A stretch of 37,986 nt of DNA from Candidatus Hermodarchaeota archaeon (GTDB lineage Archaea > Asgardarchaeota > Hermodarchaeia > Hermodarchaeales > Hermodarchaeaceae), in the NCBI GenBank assembly GCA_016839805.1, contig JAEOTO010000002.1, positions 1 through 37,986 of the forward strand. Reading direction: 5' to 3'. Positions 24,862-33,100 of this stretch are shown piece by piece; positions within the stretch are counted from its first letter, which is position 1, and every line of letters starts with the position of its first letter. The position numbers were made by a program, and so were the translations under genes. The notes under the pieces are model-generated. The model saw only the letters and a program-made list of their open reading frames with translations, was not told the origin of the DNA and made no database searches.

Positions 24862-25788
24862 TTGTTATTAGAAAAATCTGAAATCACCAAGTTCTACGAG
24901 ACTGTAGAAAAGAAATTTACCAAATGGGCCAGAACCCAACACCATATTCGCGTTGCTATCGTAGTTGGATCACGGGCGAGAATGGATGCTCCAGCTGACG
25001 AATGGTCTGACCTAGACATAGTAATCTTTTCGACTGAACCAAAAACGCTTATTGAATTAGCTGAATGGGTGGGCGAGTTTGGGAATCCAGTTATCACCTT
25101 TATTGAACCGACAGCGGCGGGATCGGGTGAGAGCTATGAACGCCGGGTTCTTTATGACAACGGATTAGATGTAGATTTTGCGGTGGATCCATTCACCTAT
25201 GTGCTTAACGCTCAAAAACGCGGTGTTACCCCCGAATTGGTTAAGGAAACTTATGATGTCTTAGGTCGTGGCATCCGTGTATTAGTTGATAAAGACAATA
25301 TCATGGATGATTTTCTCAAAGAGTATAAGGCAATCAAGCCTCCACTCCCAAAACCCCCTACAGAGCATGAGTATCTTGAAAGGGTAAATGATTTCTGGTA
25401 TCATACGGTGTGGACTGCAAAGAAGCTTCGGCGGGGTGAGTTGTGGGAGGCAAAATCTTGTCTTGACTCTTTTATGAAAGGACGATGCTTTCTACCCCTC
25501 ATCGAATGGCACTCCCGCATCAGCCATGGATATAATTACGATACGTGGTTTCGAGGGCGCTTCATGGAAAGATGGGCAGATCCCCGTATCATTGCTGAAC
25601 TGCGAAGTTCGTTCGCTCACTACGATGAAGATGATGTCTGGCAAGCATTAGCAAATAGTATGCAGCTCTTTCGGTGGATAGCCAAAGAAGTAGCAAAAAA
25701 ACTTGGTTATACTTACCCAAAAGTAGCTGATCAATTTGCGAGTCGATGGGTGGACGCAGCTTACTGGGACCGGGGATCCAATGATTAA
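24862..25788 (+). CDS. Aminoglycoside 6-adenylyltransferase-like nucleotidyltransferase (ANT(6) family)
   Basis: The 308-residue protein has a nucleotidyltransferase fold. The active-site strand-turn motif is VGSRARMDAPADEWSDLDIVIF, which gives the G-S and D-x-D residues that bind metal and NTP. A third acidic residue lies in GLDVDFAVDP. The C-terminal helical region (YLERVNDFWYHTVWTAKKLRRGELWEAKSCLD and HGYNYDTWFRGRFMERWAD) matches ANT(6)/AadK proteins. The start is TTG, 10 nt after the stop of the APH-like gene. Known relatives adenylate streptomycin, but many environmental members are uncharacterised. It is convergent with an M20 gene, across a C-rich spacer. Confidence 0.9.
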   Translation: MLLEKSEITKFYETVEKKFTKWARTQHHIRVAIVVGSRARMDAPADEWSDLDIVIFSTEPKTLIELAEWVGEFGNPVITFIEPTAAGSGESYERRVLYDNGLDVDFAVDPFTYVLNAQKRGVTPELVKETYDVLGRGIRVLVDKDNIMDDFLKEYKAIKPPLPKPPTEHEYLERVNDFWYHTVWTAKKLRRGELWEAKSCLDSFMKGRCFLPLIEWHSRISHGYNYDTWFRGRFMERWADPRIIAELRSSFAHYDEDDVWQALANSMQLFRWIAKEVAKKLGYTYPKVADQFASRWVDAAYWDRGSND

Positions 25789-25800
25789 TGCTTCGTTACT

Positions 25801-25845
25801 CCCCCCTCCCCCTGTGTGACCCCCACCCCCCGGGTTATGGGGGGT
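25801..25845. repeat. C-tract cluster (G-quadruplex-forming on the minus strand) with hairpin
   Basis: Four C runs of 6, 5, 5 and 6 (25801-25806, 25808-25812, 25820-25824, 25826-25831) lie between two convergent stop codons. The minus strand thus has four G runs with loops of 1, 7 and 1 nt, a classic G-quadruplex pattern. ACCCCCC (25825-25831) can also pair with GGGGGGT (25839-25845) around a 7-nt loop that holds the TAA of the M20 gene. It could act as a two-way transcription end. Confidence 0.6.
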
Positions 25846-27262
25846 TGATGTGGCTGATGCGGGTGAGCATGTCGATGTAGGATTTTTCCATGGTGGCGAG
25901 TCCGCCGGTGGGTCCGCCTTCGTCGATGACGATGTATTCGTTGGGGGAATGGGCGCGGGCGCCATGGCCTAGGCCTGCGGCGACGAAGGGGAGGTTGAAG
26001 GGTGGTTGGGCGAAGAGGGAGAAGGGGGCACTGCCTGCCAGGGTGGGCCACGTTTCGATAGGATAGCTAAATTCTTGGTAGGATTCAATGATTGCTTGGG
26101 CGAGTGGGTGGTTGACGCTGAGTTTGGCCCATCCGTATCCGCTTTCCATGGATCGGATTTTCACTTCGGAAAAGCCGTGTTTATCGAGATGGCGGCGAAC
26201 CATTGGGAGGATGTCTTCGATTTTCATGTTAGGGACTAACCGGACATCGACTTTGGCGGTGGCTTTCCAGGGTAAGACGGTTTTGGTGCCTGCTTCGATG
26301 TATCCGGACCAGATACCGTCAATATTTAGCTGCGGGTCAAAGAGGTACTTGGTTAAGGCTTCGCGTCCATGGACATCGTCCATGAGGCGCTCAATTTTTA
26401 GAAGTTCCTTGAATGATTTTTCATCGAAGGTTTCAGCCAGTTTGTCAAGTGCTTCCTTATCTTCATCTGAAATGGGAGCAACAGCATCATAGAAGTCGTC
26501 GATTAAAACGCGGTTCCCATCCGGGGTTGTCATCGAGGCTAGGGCTTGGACGAGTCGCCAAGTGGGGCTGTCCATGACACATTTCATACTTCCATGAATA
26601 TCAAATTCTGTAGGACCATACCCCCAGGATTTTCCATCCACTTCTAACTCGAAATAGATAATTCCCTTTACACCTAAGAAATTCTGGACTTTACCGGTCT
26701 GGTCTTGAGACATGAAGGGAAAAAAGACATAATCAGCAGTTTTAACTAGTTTCTCTTCTTTTTTCAGAAATTCTGGAAGGTTACGGCTACCCAATTCTTC
26801 TTCGCCCTCTGCGACGAAGATAAGGTTCAGGGGCAATTCTTCTCCCGCATTTTGAATTGCTCGACATGCATTGATGAATCCAACCATCGGTCCCTTACTA
26901 TTGTAAGCTCCACGGGCCATGAGTACCCGACCAAATGGCTTCAAATCAACTAACCTGGCTTCTAGAGGAGGCACTGTCCAACCAGGGTCATCGATGGGCT
27001 GGGTATCATACATAAAATATGCTAGAACAGTCTTGTCTGCTCCAGCATCTAACTCCCCTACAACCACGGGATTCCCAGCGGTTTCAACGAGTTTTGCTCG
27101 TTTGCATCCTAATTCCTTGAAATATTTTTGAACCAGTTTTGCACAGTCTCGAACACCGACATCCTGTGGTGAAATCGACGGCTGTCGCACAAGCTCTTGA
27201 ACCTTTGCAATGTGTTCATCAATGTGCTTGTCAATATGAGAAAAAACGGATTTCACATTCAC
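25835..27262 (-). CDS. M20-family peptidase homologue with altered metal ligands
   Basis: The protein has the M20 layout and about 475 residues. Family motifs are recognisable but changed. Where the first M20 protein of this window has YDHYDVQP, this one has YFMYDTQP (M84 in place of the ligand histidine). GRGTADNKG becomes ARGAYNSKG (N121 in place of the bridging aspartate). The EGEEELGS glutamates (E155, E156) and the late histidine in GHGARAHSPNEY are kept. It may be an M20 subgroup with different metal chemistry, or a non-catalytic member. The frame extends to a GTG at 27271. I prefer the GTG at 27262 because GGTG lies 6 nt before it. The last 80 or so codons are unusually GC-rich. Confidence 0.87.
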   Translation of the reverse strand: MNVKSVFSHIDKHIDEHIAKVQELVRQPSISPQDVGVRDCAKLVQKYFKELGCKRAKLVETAGNPVVVGELDAGADKTVLAYFMYDTQPIDDPGWTVPPLEARLVDLKPFGRVLMARGAYNSKGPMVGFINACRAIQNAGEELPLNLIFVAEGEEELGSRNLPEFLKKEEKLVKTADYVFFPFMSQDQTGKVQNFLGVKGIIYFELEVDGKSWGYGPTEFDIHGSMKCVMDSPTWRLVQALASMTTPDGNRVLIDDFYDAVAPISDEDKEALDKLAETFDEKSFKELLKIERLMDDVHGREALTKYLFDPQLNIDGIWSGYIEAGTKTVLPWKATAKVDVRLVPNMKIEDILPMVRRHLDKHGFSEVKIRSMESGYGWAKLSVNHPLAQAIIESYQEFSYPIETWPTLAGSAPFSLFAQPPFNLPFVAAGLGHGARAHSPNEYIVIDEGGPTGGLATMEKSYIDMLTRISHINPP

Positions 27263-27368
27263 GAGGTACACCCTCAGTTAAAGCAAGTAGTGGCTAAGTA
27301 TTTATCCCATAAGATAAATGCCTTTACGCTCCCAAGAAAAATCGATAATTCAGTTAGTCCCTTTCAAA

Positions 27369-28661
27369 TCATTTCAAAGTTTTTAGTACCGTTTCAATTG
27401 CCTTGAGTGTCACTTCAAGATCGTTTTGTGAGTGAGCGAAAGAAAGACCTCCGAGTCCATGGTATCCAAAAACACCTTCTTCGACAAGCAAGCTCTGAAA
27501 TAAATCCGTTCTTGCCTTATCAAAAGCATCCCCTAACTTTGTGACAGTAAGGGGGCCTTCTTCAATTGGACGAGAGAGACAATGAATAAAGATGATTGAA
27601 CCCATTCCCACCGCTATAGCTTGAGTCTGGGGTAAAATTTCATTAATTTGGTGACAAAATCGTTCACCAATATTATTCAAGCTCTGGTATTTTTCTTTGC
27701 CAGCACGTAGAGCGTTTAAAGTAGCGATACCAGCCACCATGCTCAAGGGGTGACTCGAAAATGTTCCTCCACCCACCCATCGGCCTTTTGGTGCACCAGG
27801 AGCAGCAAGCGCCATCACATCTTCTCTTCCACCATAAACACCTAAAGGCATACCACTGGCTGCAATCTTTCCCAAAGTTATGAGATCTGGTTCAACGTTG
27901 AAGACAGCTGTACCTGCAGCTCCATAACATAAACGAAACCCGGTGATGATTTCATCGAAAATTAAGAGAATATCGCGTTTTGCTGTTTCTACTCGAAGAT
28001 ATGAGAGGAAATCTGGTTCAGGTGGTATTCCTCCAGCTGCTCCAATTACGGGTTCAACGATTACAGCTGCTAGCTTCGTCCCGTATTTGTTCATTAACGC
28101 ATCAATACTATCTCTGTCATTAAATTCAAATGAAACCCCATTATAATATGGTTTATCATCAAAGGGGTATCGCAGATAATAACCGAGAGCATCATTCCCG
28201 CCATGCCATCCACCGAAGACTTTTGCAACAAGAGGTTTACCCGTGAAAAGTCGACATAATCGGACAGCATACCCTGTAGCTTCGCTTCCTGTTGAACAGA
28301 AGCGCATTCGTTTTAACTCAGGAATCGCCTCCTGAAGTAATTCACCGAAGACTACTTGATGCTCATTTAGAGCTCCCAGGTGTACACCTTTAGCAAGTTG
28401 ATTATCGAGAGCTTTTCTAATCGTTGGATGGTTATGACCAAGAATCATTGAGAAGTGCGTCATCCAATAATCGATGTATTCGTTGCCGTCCACGTCCCAA
28501 AGATGGCTACCTTCACCTCGTTCCATGAAAGGTGGATAAGCTTGGCAACGATCAAGACCAAAGGTCCGAATGTTGTGATTAATACCTCCAGAGAAAAGTT
28601 TGAGTGCTCGCGTCCAAAATTTCTTTGATTGTACTGATGCTTGCTTGTACTTCTCAAGCAT
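27369..28661 (-). CDS. Class III aminotransferase, glutamate-1-semialdehyde aminomutase-like (HemL family)
   Basis: This is a PLP enzyme of about 430 residues. The substrate region GGINHNIRTFG and the WDVDGNEYIDYWM block are typical of the HemL group. FCSTGSEATGYAVRLCR and IVEPVIGAAGG are cofactor-binding segments. IFDEIITGFR carries the aspartate that pairs with the PLP nitrogen, and the Schiff-base lysine is in LGKIAASGMPLGVYGG, followed by GGGTFSSHPL. True HemL makes 5-aminolevulinate, but no other haem gene is nearby, so a related aminomutase or aminotransferase is equally possible. A GTG at 28670 is in frame but forms part of the AGGTGG ribosome binding site of the ATG at 28661, which I therefore use. 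Confidence 0.9.
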   Translation of the reverse strand: MLEKYKQASVQSKKFWTRALKLFSGGINHNIRTFGLDRCQAYPPFMERGEGSHLWDVDGNEYIDYWMTHFSMILGHNHPTIRKALDNQLAKGVHLGALNEHQVVFGELLQEAIPELKRMRFCSTGSEATGYAVRLCRLFTGKPLVAKVFGGWHGGNDALGYYLRYPFDDKPYYNGVSFEFNDRDSIDALMNKYGTKLAAVIVEPVIGAAGGIPPEPDFLSYLRVETAKRDILLIFDEIITGFRLCYGAAGTAVFNVEPDLITLGKIAASGMPLGVYGGREDVMALAAPGAPKGRWVGGGTFSSHPLSMVAGIATLNALRAGKEKYQSLNNIGERFCHQINEILPQTQAIAVGMGSIIFIHCLSRPIEEGPLTVTKLGDAFDKARTDLFQSLLVEEGVFGYHGLGGLSFAHSQNDLEVTLKAIETVLKTLK

Positions 28662-28876
28662 AAAAGCCACCTATTACTACTTGGTGGCGTGAAGAGCTTT
28701 TAACTTACTTACCGAGAAGTCCTCCATATTCCAGGGCGGTGTTGAATAAGCATTAGATCGACAGACTGAAAAATCATGAAAGGGTCATACATCTAGATAA
28801 CAGCTTTTTCATTTACAATAAAAAATTCTCTCCGAGTAAACTTCTTTCTATCTACAAAAAATAATTCCCCCTCTTT

Positions 28877-29075
28877 TCAGGTTTCTTTGTTTCTTTTAGA
28901 GAGGAAATATTTTCCAACAAGCGCAATTACAGGAATAGAAAAAAGTATACCCATGACGATAAAGAACGAAAGCGGGATTTGGGCGATGAAGGTTTTTTCG
29001 TTCAATGATTGCTTTAGCGATATTCTGTCCAAGAGTTCCAAATCCGATTTGAAGTACACGAAATGGCTTGAGCAT
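28877..29075 (-). pseudogene. Chimeric gene remnant: Rossmann N-terminus plus out-of-frame membrane anchor
   Basis: From the ATG at 29075 the frame reads MLKPFRVLQIGFGTLGQNIA and continues KAIIERKNL. This is the GxGxxG start of a dihydrodipicolinate-reductase-like NAD(P)-binding domain. Resemblance ends after about 30 residues. In another frame, ending at the TGA at 28877, the sequence reads LSFFIVMGILFSIPVIALVG and then KYFLSKRNKET, which looks like a C-terminal membrane anchor with a basic tail. No single frame joins the two sensibly. The best explanation is deletion or recombination debris from two genes. Overlapping frames of 69 codons (minus) and 81 codons (plus) from this region are not convincing genes. 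Confidence 0.5.
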
Positions 29076-29144
29076 AATTTAAGCATTCAAAATCCATGTA
29101 ATAAAAGCTGTTCCATTGTAAGAATTACATAATGTGTAGTACTG

Positions 29145-30188
29145 TTAAAATCGACGTGGTTTTTTTGGATATGCCTGGAAGGGTGTTCGGGGTTCTAAAC
29201 TAAACCAGTCAGTCTTCTCGTCCAGGTGTGAGAGCGATCGCAAGATATCAAAAGTAATCCACCGCGATGCTTCTGGATATCGTTGGTATTCCCAGAGTCC
29301 ATATGGGCCTTGCAGATCTTTCACAAACTTCACGTTCTCTGCAATCCGGGGATCTTCTAAGCTTGCTTCGATACGCCACGATAAATCTAGGATTTGTGCC
29401 ACATCATAACGTTTGAAATAGGTAAAACCACCCCGTAGACGCTCTGTTCCAATAATCCGTGCAACTTCGAATCCAAGTGCATGCGCTTGTCGGTGTTCAT
29501 GCGCAAGTAGTTTATCTAATCCTCGACGAGCGGATTCACTCGTGCGTCGGCTTGGATGTAAGGCTAGCGCACTAACTGCAGCCGTTGTATTGGTTCGACA
29601 GCCAAATTTTGAATGCGCAAGTCGTCGATAACCTGCCGCAAAGATGTATTTATCCTGATGTCTCCCTGATGGCCACCCGCCCTCAGATAGCTCCTCCTTT
29701 AGAAGCCATTCATAGGCGGCTTCTGCTCGTTTATCGGTCGCATAACCTGCCCAAGCTAAGCCCAATAAAGGCAACGCAGTTTGAATAGGCATTGCATGAT
29801 ATTTCACATCATCTGCCCGTCCTCCGTCTAAAACTGCACCTTTCGCTATCAAGGGAAAGGAACCATCTGTTTGTTGTTTGGAAAAAATAAACTCGACACC
29901 GCTTTTGACAGCCGGATGATCTGGTCCCAATCCAAGAAAACCTAATGCCATCAGGGTTTGACTTGTGAGTCGAATTCGTCCCAAGATTGAAGAACCACTC
30001 TCTTCTCCTCGAAACGATCCATCTGAATCCTGTAAGGCTAGGAACTTTTTAACCAATGGATCATGTTCCTGAAGTGCTCGTAATTCTTTGACCTCCTCAT
30101 CGGTTTCTGGCCGATGTAAGAGATCTCGTAAAACGAGTAATCGTAAACTCGGTGAAGGGTCAGCTAACAAGAGAGGTGCCCAGGTCAT
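29145..30188 (-). CDS. Alpha/alpha-toroid-like protein with prenyltransferase/squalene-cyclase-type repeats
   Basis: The 347-residue protein has repeated helical segments with QW-like motifs: FLALQDSDGSFRG, FSKQQTDGSFPL, ELSEGGWPSGRH and DLQGPYGLWEY. Such motifs cap the helices of alpha/alpha toroids in terpene cyclases, prenyltransferase beta subunits and related proteins. The DxDD motif of class II terpene cyclases is not seen, so enzyme activity is doubtful. It may be a binding or scaffold protein. No signal peptide or membrane helix is visible. The gene overlaps the end of the UvrA-like gene by 4 nt, so the two are co-translated and probably work together. The specific role is unknown. 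Confidence 0.75.
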   Translation of the reverse strand: MTWAPLLLADPSPSLRLLVLRDLLHRPETDEEVKELRALQEHDPLVKKFLALQDSDGSFRGEESGSSILGRIRLTSQTLMALGFLGLGPDHPAVKSGVEFIFSKQQTDGSFPLIAKGAVLDGGRADDVKYHAMPIQTALPLLGLAWAGYATDKRAEAAYEWLLKEELSEGGWPSGRHQDKYIFAAGYRRLAHSKFGCRTNTTAAVSALALHPSRRTSESARRGLDKLLAHEHRQAHALGFEVARIIGTERLRGGFTYFKRYDVAQILDLSWRIEASLEDPRIAENVKFVKDLQGPYGLWEYQRYPEASRWITFDILRSLSHLDEKTDWFSLEPRTPFQAYPKKPRRF

Positions 30189-33100
30189 GTTTTCACCCCC
30201 ATGACTTTCCGGAGATAGGGAGCTGTTGGAGTATCGTGAGTAATTATTTTCTCTGGCGTTCCCGTGGCAATCACTTTACCCCCATCCGGTCCTCCAACAG
30301 GTCCAAGTTCTATAATCCAATCACAAGTCGCTAACAAGTGTGGATGATGTTCAACCACGACCACAGAGTGTCCGGCATCGACTAAACGGTGTAATACACT
30401 GGCTAATCGTGCAACATCTTCCATGTGGAGACCCACGGTGGGTTCATCCAGGATATACATGGTTTGTGTTGAAGTTCCTTTAATAAGCTCTTTTGCAATT
30501 TTTAACCGTTGAACTTCTCCGCCTGAAAGGGTATATGATCGTTGTCTCCAGACTAGGTATCCTAATCCCACTTGCTTTGCGATCCTCAGGGGCTCAGCAA
30601 TTCGTTTTTCCTCTTTGAAAAGTTCATAAACTTCGTCAAGAGTCATTCCATTGATTTCTGGTAATGTGACGTCCTTTACATGAATTTCCCACGCTTCGGG
30701 TTGATATCCTGTCCCCTTACAGGTTTCGCATTCTACAAATTCGTTGGGTAAAAATCCCATGTCGATTCGTAATATACCTCGTCCCTTGCATGCTGAACAG
30801 GGTCTGCTGAGATCCTTCTTAGTTACACCTAAGGTTTTCGCATCATCACTATCCGAAAAAATCTGAATTAATGGTTTTAGGAGACCCAGGAAACTAGCAG
30901 GACTTCGGATTCCTCGACGTGATTGATCGACAAGAAGGGTACGTTTTGGTTCGTTGGAGATCGAATCGTATTCACCAGCTTCCAGAGGCTCACGGGCAAA
31001 AGACGATGAATGGACCTGCTTGACAAGAGCTCGTCCAATAGTATCAATGAGTAGCGTACTTTTTCCAGACCCTGATACTCCACACACACCAGTTAAGGTT
31101 CCTAAGGGAATTCGTATTTTTTCACCGCGGAGATTATTTGCTCGAGCGCCTTTGACTACCATCCAGTCTTGAGATTTTCGACGTTGAGTTCTGGTCATCC
31201 ATTGGTGCAGTCCAGCTTTTCGTGGGAATTTTTTCTGTTGATCCGCTTGAAGCCATTTCCCAGTTATGGTTTGAGCTTTGATGATATCTGCTGGCTTTCC
31301 TTGGGCAATGAGTTTTCCCCCATTAATCCCGGCACCTGGTCCTAGATCGATTATATAATCTGCTGCCCGAATGATGAGTAAGTCATGTTCAACAACGACG
31401 ACCGTGTTGCCCTCATCTCGAAGTTCTTGTAGCGCTTGTAGGAGGGCTTCAAGTTCAGAGGGATGCATTCCTCGTGACGGCTCATCAACTAAAATCGTCA
31501 AAGATGTTAAACCACTTCCTAGTAGACTAGCTAATTGAATTCGTTGCGCCTCTCCAGCAGAAAGGGTTCCGGTTGGACGATTCAAATGAAGATACCCGAT
31601 TCCTACCTGTCTTAGGAATCGTAACCGTTTATGAATTATTTGAAGACTTGTTTCGATTAAGGGAATCTCAGTAGAGGGTAATGCTATCTTTTTGACGAGT
31701 TTTTCTAAGTCGATAAGGGGCATCTCACTTAATTCATTCATGTTCTTGCCCTGCAAAGTTACTGCTAAGAACTCCGGTCGCAGTCCAGCGCCCTGGCACT
31801 CAGGGCATTGAACTTGTTTCGTATAGGTGCCATGAATATCCCAATCGAAAATCCAACTATCCTCTCGGTAGAAGCCTCTCCATTTCCAAGTCGTTTGTCG
31901 TTCTTTTCCCTTCCACTTTCCCGCTGATTTACTAATATAGGTAAATTTGTAGGTTCTGTCATCCCCATAAAAGAACACATCTTTAGCCTTTTGTGACATT
32001 TTATTCCAGGGGGTTTTGAAAGGATCAAATCCATACTGTTTGCCAAGCTCAGAAATAATAGGTTGGTCTTTACAGAGATACGTTTTGGGCCAATAACCGG
32101 GAGACCACATAGCTCCAGCACATAGGGGTTTGTCAGGATTCACAATAAGCTTCTCCGGTTGAGGAAGATGCAACACCCCTAATCCATTACATTTCTCGCA
32201 TGAACTCGTCCAATGAGCTGGGGAGAAATGCTGAGGTTTAGCAAAGGGAGCTGTAACTTCACATTTAGGACAGATCCATTCTTCCCTTCGCTTCATTTTC
32301 GATCCACAATTCAAACAGTTACGTTTGCCGAGTGAAGCAAGTAGATTGGCTAAATGAAAACTAATCTCTGTCAGAGCACCTACAGTATTTCGACGTGTAA
32401 ACTGTGGAATGTGACTCCATAAATGCGCTCGATGAGTTGCTACTGTGAGAGTAACCCCCAAACCTGTAATTGAATCAACCGGAGCTTCTGCACTCTCCTT
32501 CACACCTTGTCGTTCATACATCGACAAGGTCTCTAAATACCGGCGTCGGGCCTCTGCCTGCAATGTGTCATTAACCAAACTCGATTTTCCTGAACCTGAC
32601 ACACCGGTTACAACAGTTAGTGCACCCTTCGGGATATCAACATCAATTCCTTGTAGATTATTTGCTTGAGTATTTCGAATCTTGATACTCGGAATCAATG
32701 GTTTTGTAGTGTGTTTCGGAGTTCTTTCAGGTTGAACTGCCAGTTCATCCTTTAATGCAGAACCAGTGACAGATGATTTTACTTCAAACAAGTTGTTAAG
32801 AGGACCCGCATACAGGACTTGGCCACCTGCGGGTCCTGCACCTGGTCCAAGGTCAATAATCCAATCAGCAGCTCGGATAAAGTCCGAGTTATGTTCAACT
32901 ACAACGATAGTAGCACCATGACGCACTAACCGATCAAGAACAGTAAGCAACCCATCCAGGTCCTTTGGATGCAAACCTGTTGAGGGTTCATCAAGAATAA
33001 TAAGCTGATTCGTTAGCTTGTTCCGACCCAAGAATTTAGTTAATTTCACACGTTGAGCCTCACCACCAGAAAGAGTAGGTGAGGGCTGACCCAGTTCCAA

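Noticed and set aside
25648..26051. Proline/arginine-rich minus-strand frames of 105 and 88 codons
   Set aside because: They arise from the GC-rich 3' end of the M20 gene and the C-tracts; they overlap real genes and have low-complexity composition.
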